Assembly: GCF_900109685.1 (NCBI RefSeq)
Contig: NZ_FOBB01000003.1
Coordinates: forward strand, 682,001-746,000
Direction of reading: 5' to 3'
Length of the DNA stretch: 64,000 nt
Source: Chitinophaga rupis
GTDB taxonomy: Bacteria > Bacteroidota > Bacteroidia > Chitinophagales > Chitinophagaceae
Shown: one piece after another, positions 52,746 to 61,222 of the stretch
How the letters are laid out: each line of letters opens with the position of its first letter
How positions within the stretch are numbered: the stretch's first letter is position 1
Program-made: the position numbers and the translations under genes
The notes under the pieces: model-generated
What the model was told of the DNA's origin: nothing
The model's database searches: none
Seen by the model: the letters and a program-made list of their open reading frames with translations, nothing else

Positions 52746-53873
52746 TTATGGCTTGCCGCCCTGTTGCGGGGGTGCGCCTAACTGTATTTTACCGCTATCG
52801 CGTAAACGCTGGAACCCTTCTGTGATCACCTTGTCACCGGCCTGTACCCCATCCAGGATCACGATCTGGTCTTTTAGCTTGGGGCCCAGGTGCACTTTAC
52901 GTTGCAGGGCAATAGAATCTTTAGCTACATACACAAAGAATTCGCCCATTTGCTCTGTTACGGCTTTGTAAGGGATGATCAGCCTTTGACCTGAAAGATC
53001 ATTGAGTACGTTCAGTACACAGCTCATACCGTCTTTCAGCTCATCGTCCGGGTTTTCAAACTCTATCCTTACTTTAATGGTACCGGTTTGGTTATCTACC
53101 CCGCGATCAATAGTAGTGATACGGCCGGTATGTTTATAAATACCACCGCCGGGCAGCTGCAGGCGGAAAGTGCTGTCTGCCGGGTTAATGGTTTTACCAC
53201 GCATATTTGCAAAACGGCCTATTTCTGTTTCATTCACCACAAAATCCACCATAATGGGGTTTTCGCTGGAAATAGTGTTCAGCAACGTAGTGCCGGGGCT
53301 TACCTGTGCGCCCAGCTTTACCTGTGATATACCAATGCGGCCGGTGAACGGGGCTTTGATAATGGAATAATCCAGGTCTGTACGGGCGGCGAGCAGGCTG
53401 GCTTCGCCGGCGGCTACCTGGCTACGGTTAGCTTCCAGCGTGGCCGTAGCATTGTCCAGCGTTTGGCGGGCAATGGCGTCCTGTTCTGCAAGGCGCTGGT
53501 AACGGTCCATATCTTTCTGGGCCCTGATAAAATTAGCTTTGGCGCTCAGGATATTGGCCTCTGCCTGGCGAACAGCAGCTTCATATTTGCGGCGGTCAAT
53601 TTCATATAAGGCTTTACCTTTTTGTACTACATCCCCTTCTTTGAAGAAGATGCCGGTAATAAAACCGGATACCTGCGCACGCAACTCTACACTGTTCACA
53701 GCTACCACCGTGGCAGGATATTTATCATAATAAATGGCGGGGGCTTCCTGTGCCTCCACTGTACTCACAGGGGTAGGCGGCATAACAGGGGCTCCTTTTT
53801 GAGCCGGACCTTTACAGGCGGTCCAGGAAAGCATGCCGAAAGCGCAAATAATAACTACGAATTCATTTTTCAT
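52746..53873 (-). CDS. RND periplasmic adaptor (membrane fusion) lipoprotein
   Basis: The 375-residue protein has a signal ending SWTACKG, a likely lipobox with the acylated Cys at residue 20. The HlyD/AcrA domain order follows: VSGFITGIFFKEGDVVQKGKALYEI (lipoyl half), a coiled-coil hairpin of about residues 100-170, KAPFTGRIGISQVKLGAQVSPGT (second lipoyl half) and the beta-barrel to the end. It links the RND pump to the TolC channel. It follows the TolC gene by 68 bp and precedes the pump gene by 53 bp. Confidence 0.95.
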   Translation of the reverse strand: MKNEFVVIICAFGMLSWTACKGPAQKGAPVMPPTPVSTVEAQEAPAIYYDKYPATVVAVNSVELRAQVSGFITGIFFKEGDVVQKGKALYEIDRRKYEAAVRQAEANILSAKANFIRAQKDMDRYQRLAEQDAIARQTLDNATATLEANRSQVAAGEASLLAARTDLDYSIIKAPFTGRIGISQVKLGAQVSPGTTLLNTISSENPIMVDFVVNETEIGRFANMRGKTINPADSTFRLQLPGGGIYKHTGRITTIDRGVDNQTGTIKVRIEFENPDDELKDGMSCVLNVLNDLSGQRLIIPYKAVTEQMGEFFVYVAKDSIALQRKVHLGPKLKDQIVILDGVQAGDKVITEGFQRLRDSGKIQLGAPPQQGGKP

Positions 53874-53941
53874 CTGATAATCGTTTGTCTTGCATTGGCC
53901 GGAAAAGCTGTGTGAAGGCCCATCCGGACAGGTTATCTTTT

Positions 53942-55270
53942 TTAATTATTAGCTGTTAACGTTCCTAATGATCTCTGCAGATCTATTTTGCTGGACAGTA
54001 CATCGTACAGTGAATTGAAATAATTCAGCTGGGCGCTGCGCAGGTCTGTTTCAGAGGTGATCACTTCCAGGTAGGTTTTTACACCTTCCTTGTATTGCAG
54101 GGCAATCAGGTCATACACCTCTTTGGCTTCCTGCATATTCTGCCGCTGCAACGTATAGTTGTAGAAGTTACTTTTATAAGCGGCCATGGCCTGTGTATAC
54201 TCTGTATTGATCTGGCTTCTCAGCGATGCAAAATCCCAGTCGGTACGTTTCAGCTGCAGCTCTGCCGCACGTATGTTCTGCGTACGTTTGGTGCCCTGGA
54301 AAATAGGTACAGACAATTTTAACCCAAAGAACGAGTTAGGGAAATTATTGTTGTACAGTTTGGAGAACTCATTATTCAGGTATGCGGCGTTATAGTTGGC
54401 AAAGGCCGATACAGTGGGCAAAAAGCTCCATTTATTATAGGTCAGCTCTGCCTGCAGCAAACGTTGCTGTGTTTGCAGCAGCTGGTATTCTATACGGTTC
54501 TCGTAAGTAACGGTAACGGATGTATCCAGCAATACTTCGCTTTCCATTTGCAGCGTATCATCTATCAGCTTCAGGTCGCCGGTAGTGGGGTAACCCATTA
54601 GCTGGCGCAGCTGTGCATAGGCGCTGTTCAGCTGTTCCTCCGCGGTTTTGCGCTGGCCTTTGGCATTGTTCAGGGAAATGTTGGCGCGCTTGTAATCTGT
54701 TTTATCTACAATGCCACCCTGGTATTGGTTATACGCATCTTTCTGGCTGCGCTCCAGGCGAATAATATCCTCTTCCAGCACGGAGATCTGCCGTTTGGTA
54801 AGCAGCACATTATAATAAGCCTTGCTTACATTAGTGATCACATCGATCTGGCTGCTGGCAGTGTTTTGCTTAGCCTGGTTACGTACATCCCTTGCCGTGC
54901 GGCTGGCCAGTAATACATCGCGGTTAAAGAGGTTTTGATTCAGGGAAAAGCCTACTGTGGAGGTATTCTCCACCCCTGCCCTAATAGGGCTGCCGTTAAA
55001 GTAGCTGGTAGGCACCTGCAGGTAATGCTGGATATTATAATCCAGGTTGATCTGCGGATACCAGTCTGCCAGCTTACTTTTGATCGTAGCTTCCGTAATC
55101 GCTTCATCTATCATTGACTGCCTTACTACCGGTTGGTGAGTTAATGCATACTTGATACAATCGCGTAAATTGGCATCGGGCAATAATGAATCAGGTAATT
55201 GCTGTGCGTATGTATAACTGGTATGGAAAGCCATACCTATTATCACCGCCAGGAAAAGTGTTTTTTTCAT
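53942..55270 (-). CDS. TolC-family outer-membrane efflux channel
   Basis: The 442-residue protein has a signal peptide (cleavage near TYAQQ) and the two helical-hairpin repeats of TolC/OprM proteins: LRDCIKYALTHQPVVRQSMI... and VDKTDYKRANISLNNAKGQRKTAEEQLNSAYAQLRQLMG in the first half, and a second set ending EAKEVYDLIALQYKEGVKTYLEVI and SETDLRSAQLNYFNSLYDVL. It is the first gene of the efflux operon. The 287-bp region upstream holds a palindrome that may regulate it. Confidence 0.93.
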   Translation of the reverse strand: MKKTLFLAVIIGMAFHTSYTYAQQLPDSLLPDANLRDCIKYALTHQPVVRQSMIDEAITEATIKSKLADWYPQINLDYNIQHYLQVPTSYFNGSPIRAGVENTSTVGFSLNQNLFNRDVLLASRTARDVRNQAKQNTASSQIDVITNVSKAYYNVLLTKRQISVLEEDIIRLERSQKDAYNQYQGGIVDKTDYKRANISLNNAKGQRKTAEEQLNSAYAQLRQLMGYPTTGDLKLIDDTLQMESEVLLDTSVTVTYENRIEYQLLQTQQRLLQAELTYNKWSFLPTVSAFANYNAAYLNNEFSKLYNNNFPNSFFGLKLSVPIFQGTKRTQNIRAAELQLKRTDWDFASLRSQINTEYTQAMAAYKSNFYNYTLQRQNMQEAKEVYDLIALQYKEGVKTYLEVITSETDLRSAQLNYFNSLYDVLSSKIDLQRSLGTLTANN

Positions 55271-55344
55271 ATTTAACGATCAATTCATCTTATACCAATC
55301 AGAATATAACAACGGGCACCCGCAAATAGTTATAAGTACGACGC

Positions 55345-55371
55345 TTGTAATAATCTATACAATTATTACAA
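55345..55371. promoter_or_regulatory. Perfect 10-bp palindrome upstream of the RND operon
   Basis: TTGTAATAAT at 55345-55354 and ATTATTACAA at 55362-55371 are exact complements with 7 nt between. The palindrome lies 75-101 bp upstream of the TolC start, a typical place for a TetR- or MarR-type operator. A second dyad, TAATAG with CTATTA, lies near 55404-55420. A CAAAGATA box at 55487-55494 reads TATCTTTG on the operon strand and could be the -7 element, though without a well-placed -33. No regulator gene is adjacent. Confidence 0.55.
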
Positions 55372-55557
55372 AGAGTTTGTTATTAACGGAATATCAAATC
55401 CGCTAATAGCCCGCTATTAAGGTTGCTAAGCCGTTGGGCGATGTCCCAACCGCGTATCAGGTAGGTTTTAGGTGTTAAATGCTACGCAAAGATAGCAATG
55501 CAATCCAAATTTGTATGGATATCTGGTTAAGTGGTTAAATACCTATTTAACCATGCA

Positions 55558-56454
55558 TTATTTATTACGTCCGCTATGAATATGTTTTTCCGCATGGTAA
55601 GAGGAGCGTACCAGCGGGCCTGATTCTACATAATCAATGCCCATGGCATAGCCAATTTCACGATATTCTGCAAACTCATCGGGATGTACAAAGCGTACTA
55701 CCGGTAAATGTTTGGGGGTGGGCTGCAGGTACTGACCCAGGGTTATTACATCTACTCCATTATCATACAGGTCCTGCATAGCCTGTATCACTTCTTCCTT
55801 GGTTTCACCCAGGCCCAGCATAATACCGCTTTTGGTACGCATGCCGCCTTCTTTTAACCGGCGGATGACTTCCAGGCTGCGGTGGTATTTGGCCTGGATA
55901 CGCACCTGCTTAGTAAGCCTTTCCACTGTTTCCAGGTTGTGGGATACTACTTCAGGCGCTACTTCTATAATGCGCTGCAGGTTTTCCCACTGGCCTCTGA
56001 AATCGGGGATCAGGGTTTCCAGGGTGGTATCAGGGTTCAGGGCACGAATGGCTTTGATGGTATTGGCCCAGATGATGGAGCCGCCATCTTTCAGCTCATC
56101 CCTGTCCACAGAGGTTAACACAGCATGTTTCACCTTCATTAAATAAATAGCTTCTGCCACACGTTGGGGTTCATCCCAGTCAACTGCTTCAGGGCGGCCG
56201 GTGGCTACAGCACAAAAACCGCAGCTACGGGTGCAAATGTTGCCCAGTATCATAAAGGTAGCAGTGCCTGCGCCCCAACATTCTCCCATGTTAGGACAGT
56301 TACCGCTTTCGCAAATAGTATGTAATTTATGGGTATCAACCAGGTTACGCACCTGTTTGTAGCTTTCTCCTATCGGTAATTTCACACGCAGCCAATCTGG
56401 TTTTTTGGTCCTGGGGGCTGCTGCCGGTGTTCCACATACGGTTTGTTCTTGCAT
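55558..56454 (-). CDS. lipA: Lipoyl synthase
   Basis: LipA inserts two sulphur atoms into octanoyl groups to make lipoyl cofactors. The 298-residue protein has the auxiliary-cluster cysteines Cys48, Cys53 and Cys59 (ICESGNCPNMGECW) and the radical-SAM cysteines Cys74, Cys78 and Cys81 (ICTRSCGFC). SSYHA near the C-terminus holds the conserved serine. A TAnnTTTG-type box on this strand (CAAAGTTA at 56480-56487) lies just upstream. It stands alone. Confidence 0.97.
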   Translation of the reverse strand: MQEQTVCGTPAAAPRTKKPDWLRVKLPIGESYKQVRNLVDTHKLHTICESGNCPNMGECWGAGTATFMILGNICTRSCGFCAVATGRPEAVDWDEPQRVAEAIYLMKVKHAVLTSVDRDELKDGGSIIWANTIKAIRALNPDTTLETLIPDFRGQWENLQRIIEVAPEVVSHNLETVERLTKQVRIQAKYHRSLEVIRRLKEGGMRTKSGIMLGLGETKEEVIQAMQDLYDNGVDVITLGQYLQPTPKHLPVVRFVHPDEFAEYREIGYAMGIDYVESGPLVRSSYHAEKHIHSGRNK

Positions 56455-56479
56455 CGCTAACTCCTTTCTTTAAGAGCAA

Positions 56480-56487
56480 CAAAGTTA
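56480..56487 (-). promoter_or_regulatory. Candidate -7 element for lipA
   Basis: CAAAGTTA reads TAACTTTG on the lipA strand, an exact TAnnTTTG box about 26 bp upstream of the start codon. A -33 TTTG at the right distance is not obvious. Confidence 0.45.
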
Positions 56488-56574
56488 CCTATTATTCACT
56501 AAAAATGGTTATACCGTTGCAGGGCTATTATCCATCAGATAATCAACCATTTAACAATATAACCATCCAATAAT

Positions 56575-57405
56575 TTACTTCTTATCCCAGCGCTTGCCGA
56601 ACTGCAGGCTCAGGTAAGCATTGAAAAAGAACTTCTTATCATCCTGGTATACCAGTATGGGTACACTTTTAGTATAGTATTCCGCATTTATACCTATTTC
56701 CAGGGCGCTTACCACTTCATTGAACTTGGCCCAGTCAAACCGCAGGCCGGCTTTGGCATGCAGCCCGGGTACCACGGTCAGCTCGCCCCAGCCTTTGCCA
56801 AAGCCGCCGCCGGCAATGATCTTGGAAGGGGTAATAAAGGCGGTGTCCAGGTCAGGGTCCGTACCATATTTAATATCCTTTACTTCTCCGCTGGGGGTTT
56901 CTACTTTCAGGTAATAGGGTTTCTGCAGACCGATAGAAATACCGCCATAATAAATGGCATTTACCTCTACCCCGTTCTTATTGCCTTTGCCGCCTATCAG
57001 GTAGCGCTGGCCTATACCCAGTTTGGCCTGGTAAAAATTATTTTGTTTGCCGTAGATGTAAGGCTTTTCTGAATAAGCGAAGTCGCCTACCGGTACAAAA
57101 GCGCCCGGTTTTTTATCTTCCTTGGGGTCTTTCTTTTCTGCAAATTCAAACTGGAAGTAGTTCACTATTTTCCGGTTCTTGCGGTAGCCCAGCTCAAAAA
57201 AGCCGCTCCAACCGTCTGTGTTTAACCGGCCCCCTATAGAAAACTCCCGGTCATAATTATTCTCCCCTTCTTCCAGTTCCCTGAACAGGGAAATACGTTT
57301 CAGCTTTCTTTGTTCCCGCTCCTGTTTTTTGGTTTCTTTATCAGACTGGGCCTGCAAGCTGCCGGCCACTAATAATAAGAACAAGAATAAGTGTAATTTT
57401 TTCAC
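56575..57405 (-). CDS. Outer-membrane beta-barrel-like exported protein, function unknown
   Basis: I do not recognise a named family. The 276-residue product has a signal peptide (MKKLHLFLFLLLVAGSLQAQ), then a short charged stretch (KETKKQEREQRKLKRISLF). After this come alternating hydrophobic strands with many aromatic residues (GWSGFFELGYRKNRKIVNYFQFEF, FYQAKLGIGQRYLIGG, VPGLHAKAGLRFDWAKF) and a C-terminal strand ending FNAYLSLQFGKRW. This is the usual look of an outer-membrane beta-barrel. It lies between lipA and osmC and is probably a single gene. Confidence 0.65.
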   Translation of the reverse strand: MKKLHLFLFLLLVAGSLQAQSDKETKKQEREQRKLKRISLFRELEEGENNYDREFSIGGRLNTDGWSGFFELGYRKNRKIVNYFQFEFAEKKDPKEDKKPGAFVPVGDFAYSEKPYIYGKQNNFYQAKLGIGQRYLIGGKGNKNGVEVNAIYYGGISIGLQKPYYLKVETPSGEVKDIKYGTDPDLDTAFITPSKIIAGGGFGKGWGELTVVPGLHAKAGLRFDWAKFNEVVSALEIGINAEYYTKSVPILVYQDDKKFFFNAYLSLQFGKRWDKK

Positions 57406-57605
57406 AGTAATTGGGCTATTTGTATCAAATGTAATGAAAATCCCAAACTCTCCTCTTCAAACGCCTCCTATAATAAACGCCGGTTTTCATTTATTGTTAC
57501 AAACTTACCCGATTTTCTGTGCATATATAAATTGGCCTGGGCCATTATAAAAAATGCTTTTAATTTACATTTTAATTAAACCGCAGCTAATAAAACTCTT
57601 ATCAT

Positions 57606-58013
57606 ATGCAAACCTCCAAGATCGTATATAACGGCGAATTACGGACTTCCGCCACACACCTGCAAAGCAGCACTACCATAGAAACAGATGCTCCTGTAGA
57701 CAATAACGGCAAGGGGGAACGTTTTTCCCCAACTGACCTGGTAGCTACTGCCCTGGGATCCTGCATGCTTACTATTATGGGTATTAAAGCCCGCGAAAAT
57801 GGCTGGTCTATAGAGGGTACCCAGGTAGGTATTCAAAAGATCATGGGCACAGAGCCCCGCCGTATTACCGGCGTAAAGGTGGTGTTTGACTTTCCGCCTA
57901 ACCATACATTAGGCGATAAGGAAAAGACTATTCTGGAAAGAGCGGCCCTTACCTGCCCGGTAGCTAAAAGCGTACACCCGGATATATTACAGGATGTAAC
58001 TTTTAACTGGTAA
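57606..58013 (+). CDS. OsmC-family peroxide-reducing protein
   Basis: The 135-residue protein fits the OsmC/Ohr fold: FSPTDLVATALGSCMLTIMGIKARENGW with the first catalytic cysteine, and AALTCPVAKSVHPDI with the second. The two cysteines form the peroxidatic/resolving pair for organic hydroperoxides. It resembles the YhfA/OsmC-like group rather than Ohr. It is followed by a 263-bp spacer with A+C-rich words and no gene. Confidence 0.85.
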   Translation: MQTSKIVYNGELRTSATHLQSSTTIETDAPVDNNGKGERFSPTDLVATALGSCMLTIMGIKARENGWSIEGTQVGIQKIMGTEPRRITGVKVVFDFPPNHTLGDKEKTILERAALTCPVAKSVHPDILQDVTFNW

Positions 58014-58276
58014 TTACTAGTGTGCTGGCATGCTAATGTGCTGGTTTTTGTTGCCTGATCTTTCATCAGTAAATAAATATCCGCACATTAGCAGATAAGC
58101 ATGTAGGTACACAAGCACATAACTACGTTCACACAATTGCCAGCCACAGATCACTATCCACGCATCAACAAATACCAATACCCAGGCATACCAACCGTTT
58201 CAATCATCAATCTACCACCTCACAAATACACCGCACCAACAAACATCAGCCTCCCCGCACATCTCCCATCTGCACA
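58014..58276. repeat. Purine-poor, word-rich spacer between osmC and DUF2851 genes
   Basis: The first half has GTGCTGG and GCTAATGTGC words, with GCTAATGTGC facing its exact complement GCACATTAGC (about 58030-58095). The second half is rich in CACA, CATCA and ACCA on the plus strand (for example CACCTCACAAATACACCGCA and CATCTGCACATCAG). This strand bias is unlike coding DNA. No gene or promoter is visible. Confidence 0.6.
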
Positions 58277-59575
58277 TCAGATTATTCCCTGCCGCAGCAG
58301 CTTAGCTCCTATTGCGCATTCGAGGCAGCGCTTTTTATCACAGTAGTTTTGTTTTAGCTGTAACAGCGCCTGGGAATCCAGCGCACTTTTTTGGCAAACG
58401 CCAATATCATCCCAGCCCTGGGTAATGCGGTTTTCTTCTGCAGGCAGCTGCTCTATCAGGTCTAACGCACGATCCTGGTAATAGCTCAATCCTTTCTCAC
58501 GCCCATACAGGAAGAACAGGGGCAGTATAGTATTGATCAATATGTTATGCACGGCCAGCTTGCCGGGGCAATAAGTTTGCGTAAGCGGCCCATCCAAATG
58601 ATAATGCTCATGCCAATAGGCGGAGAGCTGTACGGAAAACAGCTGCTCAAACCCGGTAATAGTTTCCGTTTCCAGTATTTTAGAGAACAGGTGAGGCGTT
58701 TTATGCAGCAAAGCCGCCAGGGAAGCTATACGTAAGGTAGGGAATGAGGCCGGGCGCATGCGCAGCCACTTCCACAAATGTGTGGGTATAGGCTGCAGCT
58801 TATATTTATGCCGCAGGTAATTATATTCCTGTTGCAGTTCCAGCGGGTATTCATCTTCAAAGGCTTCCTGCAGCATACCGGCCTGGCCAAATAACAAAGC
58901 CTCCAGCTGTAAAAGGCTGGGCCGGTGCCTGGTCAGCAAATTATGGGGTAAGCTTTGCGCCAGCTGTAAGAACGCCGGTGCATTTACCGGCACGCCAAAA
59001 CTTTGGGCAATGGCCCGGTAACAAACCTCTTCCCAGTTATATTTAGTTTGCAGCAGCCAGGTATGTAAGGTAGTGGTTTTACGCTCCCAGCGTTCTATCA
59101 GTAAGCGCTCTTTCCAGTTATTCCAGATCAGGTCCGGCACCTGACTGGCACTGTATTCACAGGGTACAAACGCGGATGCTTGCCGGAAATCCTCATAGCG
59201 GCTCAGCAACATTTTTGGTATTTGCTGTTCCAGGGCTATACAGGGAGGCATATGATCAGTATCATAAAAAGCTACATCATGCTCAAATACCACATGCAGG
59301 ATCACATTGCTGTACTGCTGGTTATGCTGGTGCCCGTGGCGGTACCAGTCAGATGTGCGCACATGCAGCTCTACATTGCCAGCCCACAGGGTATTGCCGA
59401 TCTTTATTTTGGCTGCCGTAAAATCAGGCCCCGCATCATGGTTATGTACGCCGGTATACTGCACCTCTACCGGAACCCCATCGATCGTTGTTAAACCGGT
59501 AGTATTAAATAAACGGCATTTCCAGATATGCTGAAAAAGATCTTCGGTCAATAAAGGGCTAACGCTTGCGATCAT
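58277..59575 (-). CDS. DUF2851-family protein
   Basis: The 432-residue protein matches DUF2851, a Bacteroidota family of unknown function. The N-terminal region EVQYTGVHNHDAGPDFTAAKIKIGNTLWAGNVELHVRTSDWYRHGHQ carries several conserved histidines and aspartates that could bind a metal. The rest is helical, ending in a cysteine pair (KRCLECAIG) that, with a preceding cysteine (NYCDKKRC), may bind zinc. It is divergent from the SAM-riboswitch operon. A nuclease-like role has been suggested by some annotations but cannot be seen here. Confidence 0.75.
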   Translation of the reverse strand: MIASVSPLLTEDLFQHIWKCRLFNTTGLTTIDGVPVEVQYTGVHNHDAGPDFTAAKIKIGNTLWAGNVELHVRTSDWYRHGHQHNQQYSNVILHVVFEHDVAFYDTDHMPPCIALEQQIPKMLLSRYEDFRQASAFVPCEYSASQVPDLIWNNWKERLLIERWERKTTTLHTWLLQTKYNWEEVCYRAIAQSFGVPVNAPAFLQLAQSLPHNLLTRHRPSLLQLEALLFGQAGMLQEAFEDEYPLELQQEYNYLRHKYKLQPIPTHLWKWLRMRPASFPTLRIASLAALLHKTPHLFSKILETETITGFEQLFSVQLSAYWHEHYHLDGPLTQTYCPGKLAVHNILINTILPLFFLYGREKGLSYYQDRALDLIEQLPAEENRITQGWDDIGVCQKSALDSQALLQLKQNYCDKKRCLECAIGAKLLRQGII

Positions 59576-59662
59576 TGGTTTTGGTGTTTAAAGGTCAACA
59601 ATAAAAGTACTCTCTTTGCTAAAATTATTAGCAATTTACATCCCTCCCTCCGGTTTTCCAAA

Positions 59663-59695
59663 TTTGGAAAATTCATAAAAGTACTATTACCTTTG
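59663..59695 (+). promoter_or_regulatory. Promoter of the SAM-riboswitch leader
   Basis: TTTG at 59663-59666 and TACCTTTG at 59688-59695 match the Bacteroidota -33 and -7 elements with a 21-nt spacer. Transcription would start near 59700, just ahead of the riboswitch. Confidence 0.8.
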
Positions 59696-59715
59696 CACCC
59701 AGTTCTTAAACATCA

Positions 59716-59830
59716 CTTATCCAGAAAGGCGGAGGGACTTGGCCCTGCGATGCCTTAGCAACCATTTCTGCTGATAACAGCAGAAAAAAGGTGCTAATTC
59801 CTGCCCCGGTACATACCGGGGAAAGATAAG
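59716..59830 (+). ncRNA. SAM-I (S-box) riboswitch aptamer
   Basis: The closing stem CTTATC (59716-59721) pairs with GATAAG (59825-59830). Between them are the S-box conserved parts GGAGGGACTTGGCCCTGCGATGCC, AGCAACC, and AAGGTGCTAATTCCTGCC. A further hairpin (TTTCTGCTGATAACAGCAGAAA) forms P3. The switch senses S-adenosylmethionine and here sits before methionine-pathway genes, so high SAM should end transcription at the following hairpin. Confidence 0.93.
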
Positions 59831-59866
59831 TTGGCAGAGGTAATTCTTCCCGCATAATATTTAAAA

Positions 59867-59900
59867 GGGGCTCTTCCAACTACAGGAAGGGCCCTTTTTT
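59867..59900 (+). terminator. Riboswitch-linked intrinsic terminator
   Basis: GGGCTCTTCC at 59868-59877 pairs with GGAAGGGCCC at 59885-59894 (one G-U pair) around a 7-nt loop, followed by six T. It lies between the SAM aptamer and the gamma-synthase gene. Confidence 0.9.
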
Positions 59901-59949
59901 ATTTCCACCCCTTTCAGGATACACCATTAAAAAGAACTTTTTTATTTGC

Positions 59950-61128
59950 ATGAAAACAGCCACCCAACTCATTCATAGCATCCCGGTAGATGAGCTTACA
60001 GGCGCTATCTCAGTGCCCATCTATCAAACCTCCACCTTTGTGCAGGAATCGCCCGGCATTAATAAAGGTTTTGAGTTTTCCCGTGCCAACAACCCTACCC
60101 GCAAAGTATTGGAAAACCTCATCTGCACCCTGGAAGAAGGGTATGCTGGTTTTGCCTTTGCCAGCGGCATGGCCGCTATAGATGCGGTATTAAAGCTGCT
60201 AAAAACCGGCGACGAAATACTGGCGGTAGAAGATACCTACGGCGGCATTTTCCAGATGTTCAACCACATGATTGAGCGCTTTGGCATTAAAGTGAACTTT
60301 ACAGATACCAGCAATATTGATAACGTATCGGCGGCCATTACGCCTAAAACAAAGTTCATATGGCTGGAATCTCCCACCAACCCTACGCTCAAGATCTCCG
60401 ACATTAAATCCATCAGTAAAATAGCCAAGCAGCATAATACCCTGCTGGTAGTAGATAATACCCTGTGTACGCCCTTGCTGCAGCAACCCATACCAATGGG
60501 GGCCGACATTGTAATACACAGCGCCACCAAATACCTGGCCGGCCATACAGACGTAATTGCAGGCCTGGTAGTGGTGAACAACAAATCACTGGCCGACCAG
60601 CTGCGTTTTAACCAGAACATTTCGGGCAGCATCCTGAGCCCGTTTGAAGCCTGGCTTACCATACGGGGTATTGAAACCCTGTACCTGCGCCTGGAAAAGC
60701 AGTGCAGCAATGCACAGGCCATAGCCAGCTGGCTGGCTACCCATCCCGCAATAGATAAAGTATTTTACCCTGGCCTGGCCACGCATAAAAACCATCACAT
60801 AGCCCGCAAGCAGCAAAAGCTGTATGGCGGCCTGGTGAGCTTTTCCCTTAAAAGCGACAATATCAAAAACGCAATACGCATTGTAAATGCAACGCGCCTG
60901 TTTAAGCTGGCAGAAAGTTTTGGCGGCGTAAAAAGTATGCTGGATCACCCGGCTACCATGACGCACCGTAACATACCGGAAGACTTCCGTAAGCGTGCCG
61001 GCCTGCAGGATAGCTGTATACGCCTGTCTGTAGGTATTGAAGATGCAGATGACCTGATCAGCGACCTGAAACAGGCTTTAGATAAATTAAACCAACCATC
61101 TGGCAAACAAACCACCGTTTTACAATAG
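59950..61128 (+). CDS. Cys/Met-metabolism PLP enzyme, probable cystathionine gamma-synthase
   Basis: The 392-residue protein has the gamma-family fold type I pattern: SVPIYQTSTFVQ, YSRxxNPT-like (FSRANNPTRKVLE), AFASGMAAIDAVL for phosphate binding, DNTLCTPLLQQP, and SATKYLAGHTDVIAG with the PLP-binding Lys194. Under control of a SAM riboswitch and followed by homoserine dehydrogenase, it should build methionine precursors (cystathionine or homocysteine from activated homoserine). It could also be a lyase (MetC or MccB); sequence alone does not separate these. Confidence 0.9.
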   Translation: MKTATQLIHSIPVDELTGAISVPIYQTSTFVQESPGINKGFEFSRANNPTRKVLENLICTLEEGYAGFAFASGMAAIDAVLKLLKTGDEILAVEDTYGGIFQMFNHMIERFGIKVNFTDTSNIDNVSAAITPKTKFIWLESPTNPTLKISDIKSISKIAKQHNTLLVVDNTLCTPLLQQPIPMGADIVIHSATKYLAGHTDVIAGLVVVNNKSLADQLRFNQNISGSILSPFEAWLTIRGIETLYLRLEKQCSNAQAIASWLATHPAIDKVFYPGLATHKNHHIARKQQKLYGGLVSFSLKSDNIKNAIRIVNATRLFKLAESFGGVKSMLDHPATMTHRNIPEDFRKRAGLQDSCIRLSVGIEDADDLISDLKQALDKLNQPSGKQTTVLQ

Positions 61129-61129
61129 C

Positions 61130-61215
61130 AAGCTAAACGCCAAACGCTTAACGCAAAACGCCTTTAAGCATGGCAGGAAGCGTTCAGCATTAAGTGTTAA
61201 GCACTAAGCATTAAA
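61130..61215. repeat. TTAAGC/AACGC word repeat between gamma-synthase and homoserine dehydrogenase genes
   Basis: The 94-bp gap holds AACGCCAAACGC and GCTTAACGC words on the left and AGCGTTCAGCATTAAGTG and TTAAGCACTAAGCATTAA on the right. They are partly complementary to each other. The words are those of the 20071-20142 repeat. Confidence 0.65.
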
Positions 61216-61222
61216 TTAAATT

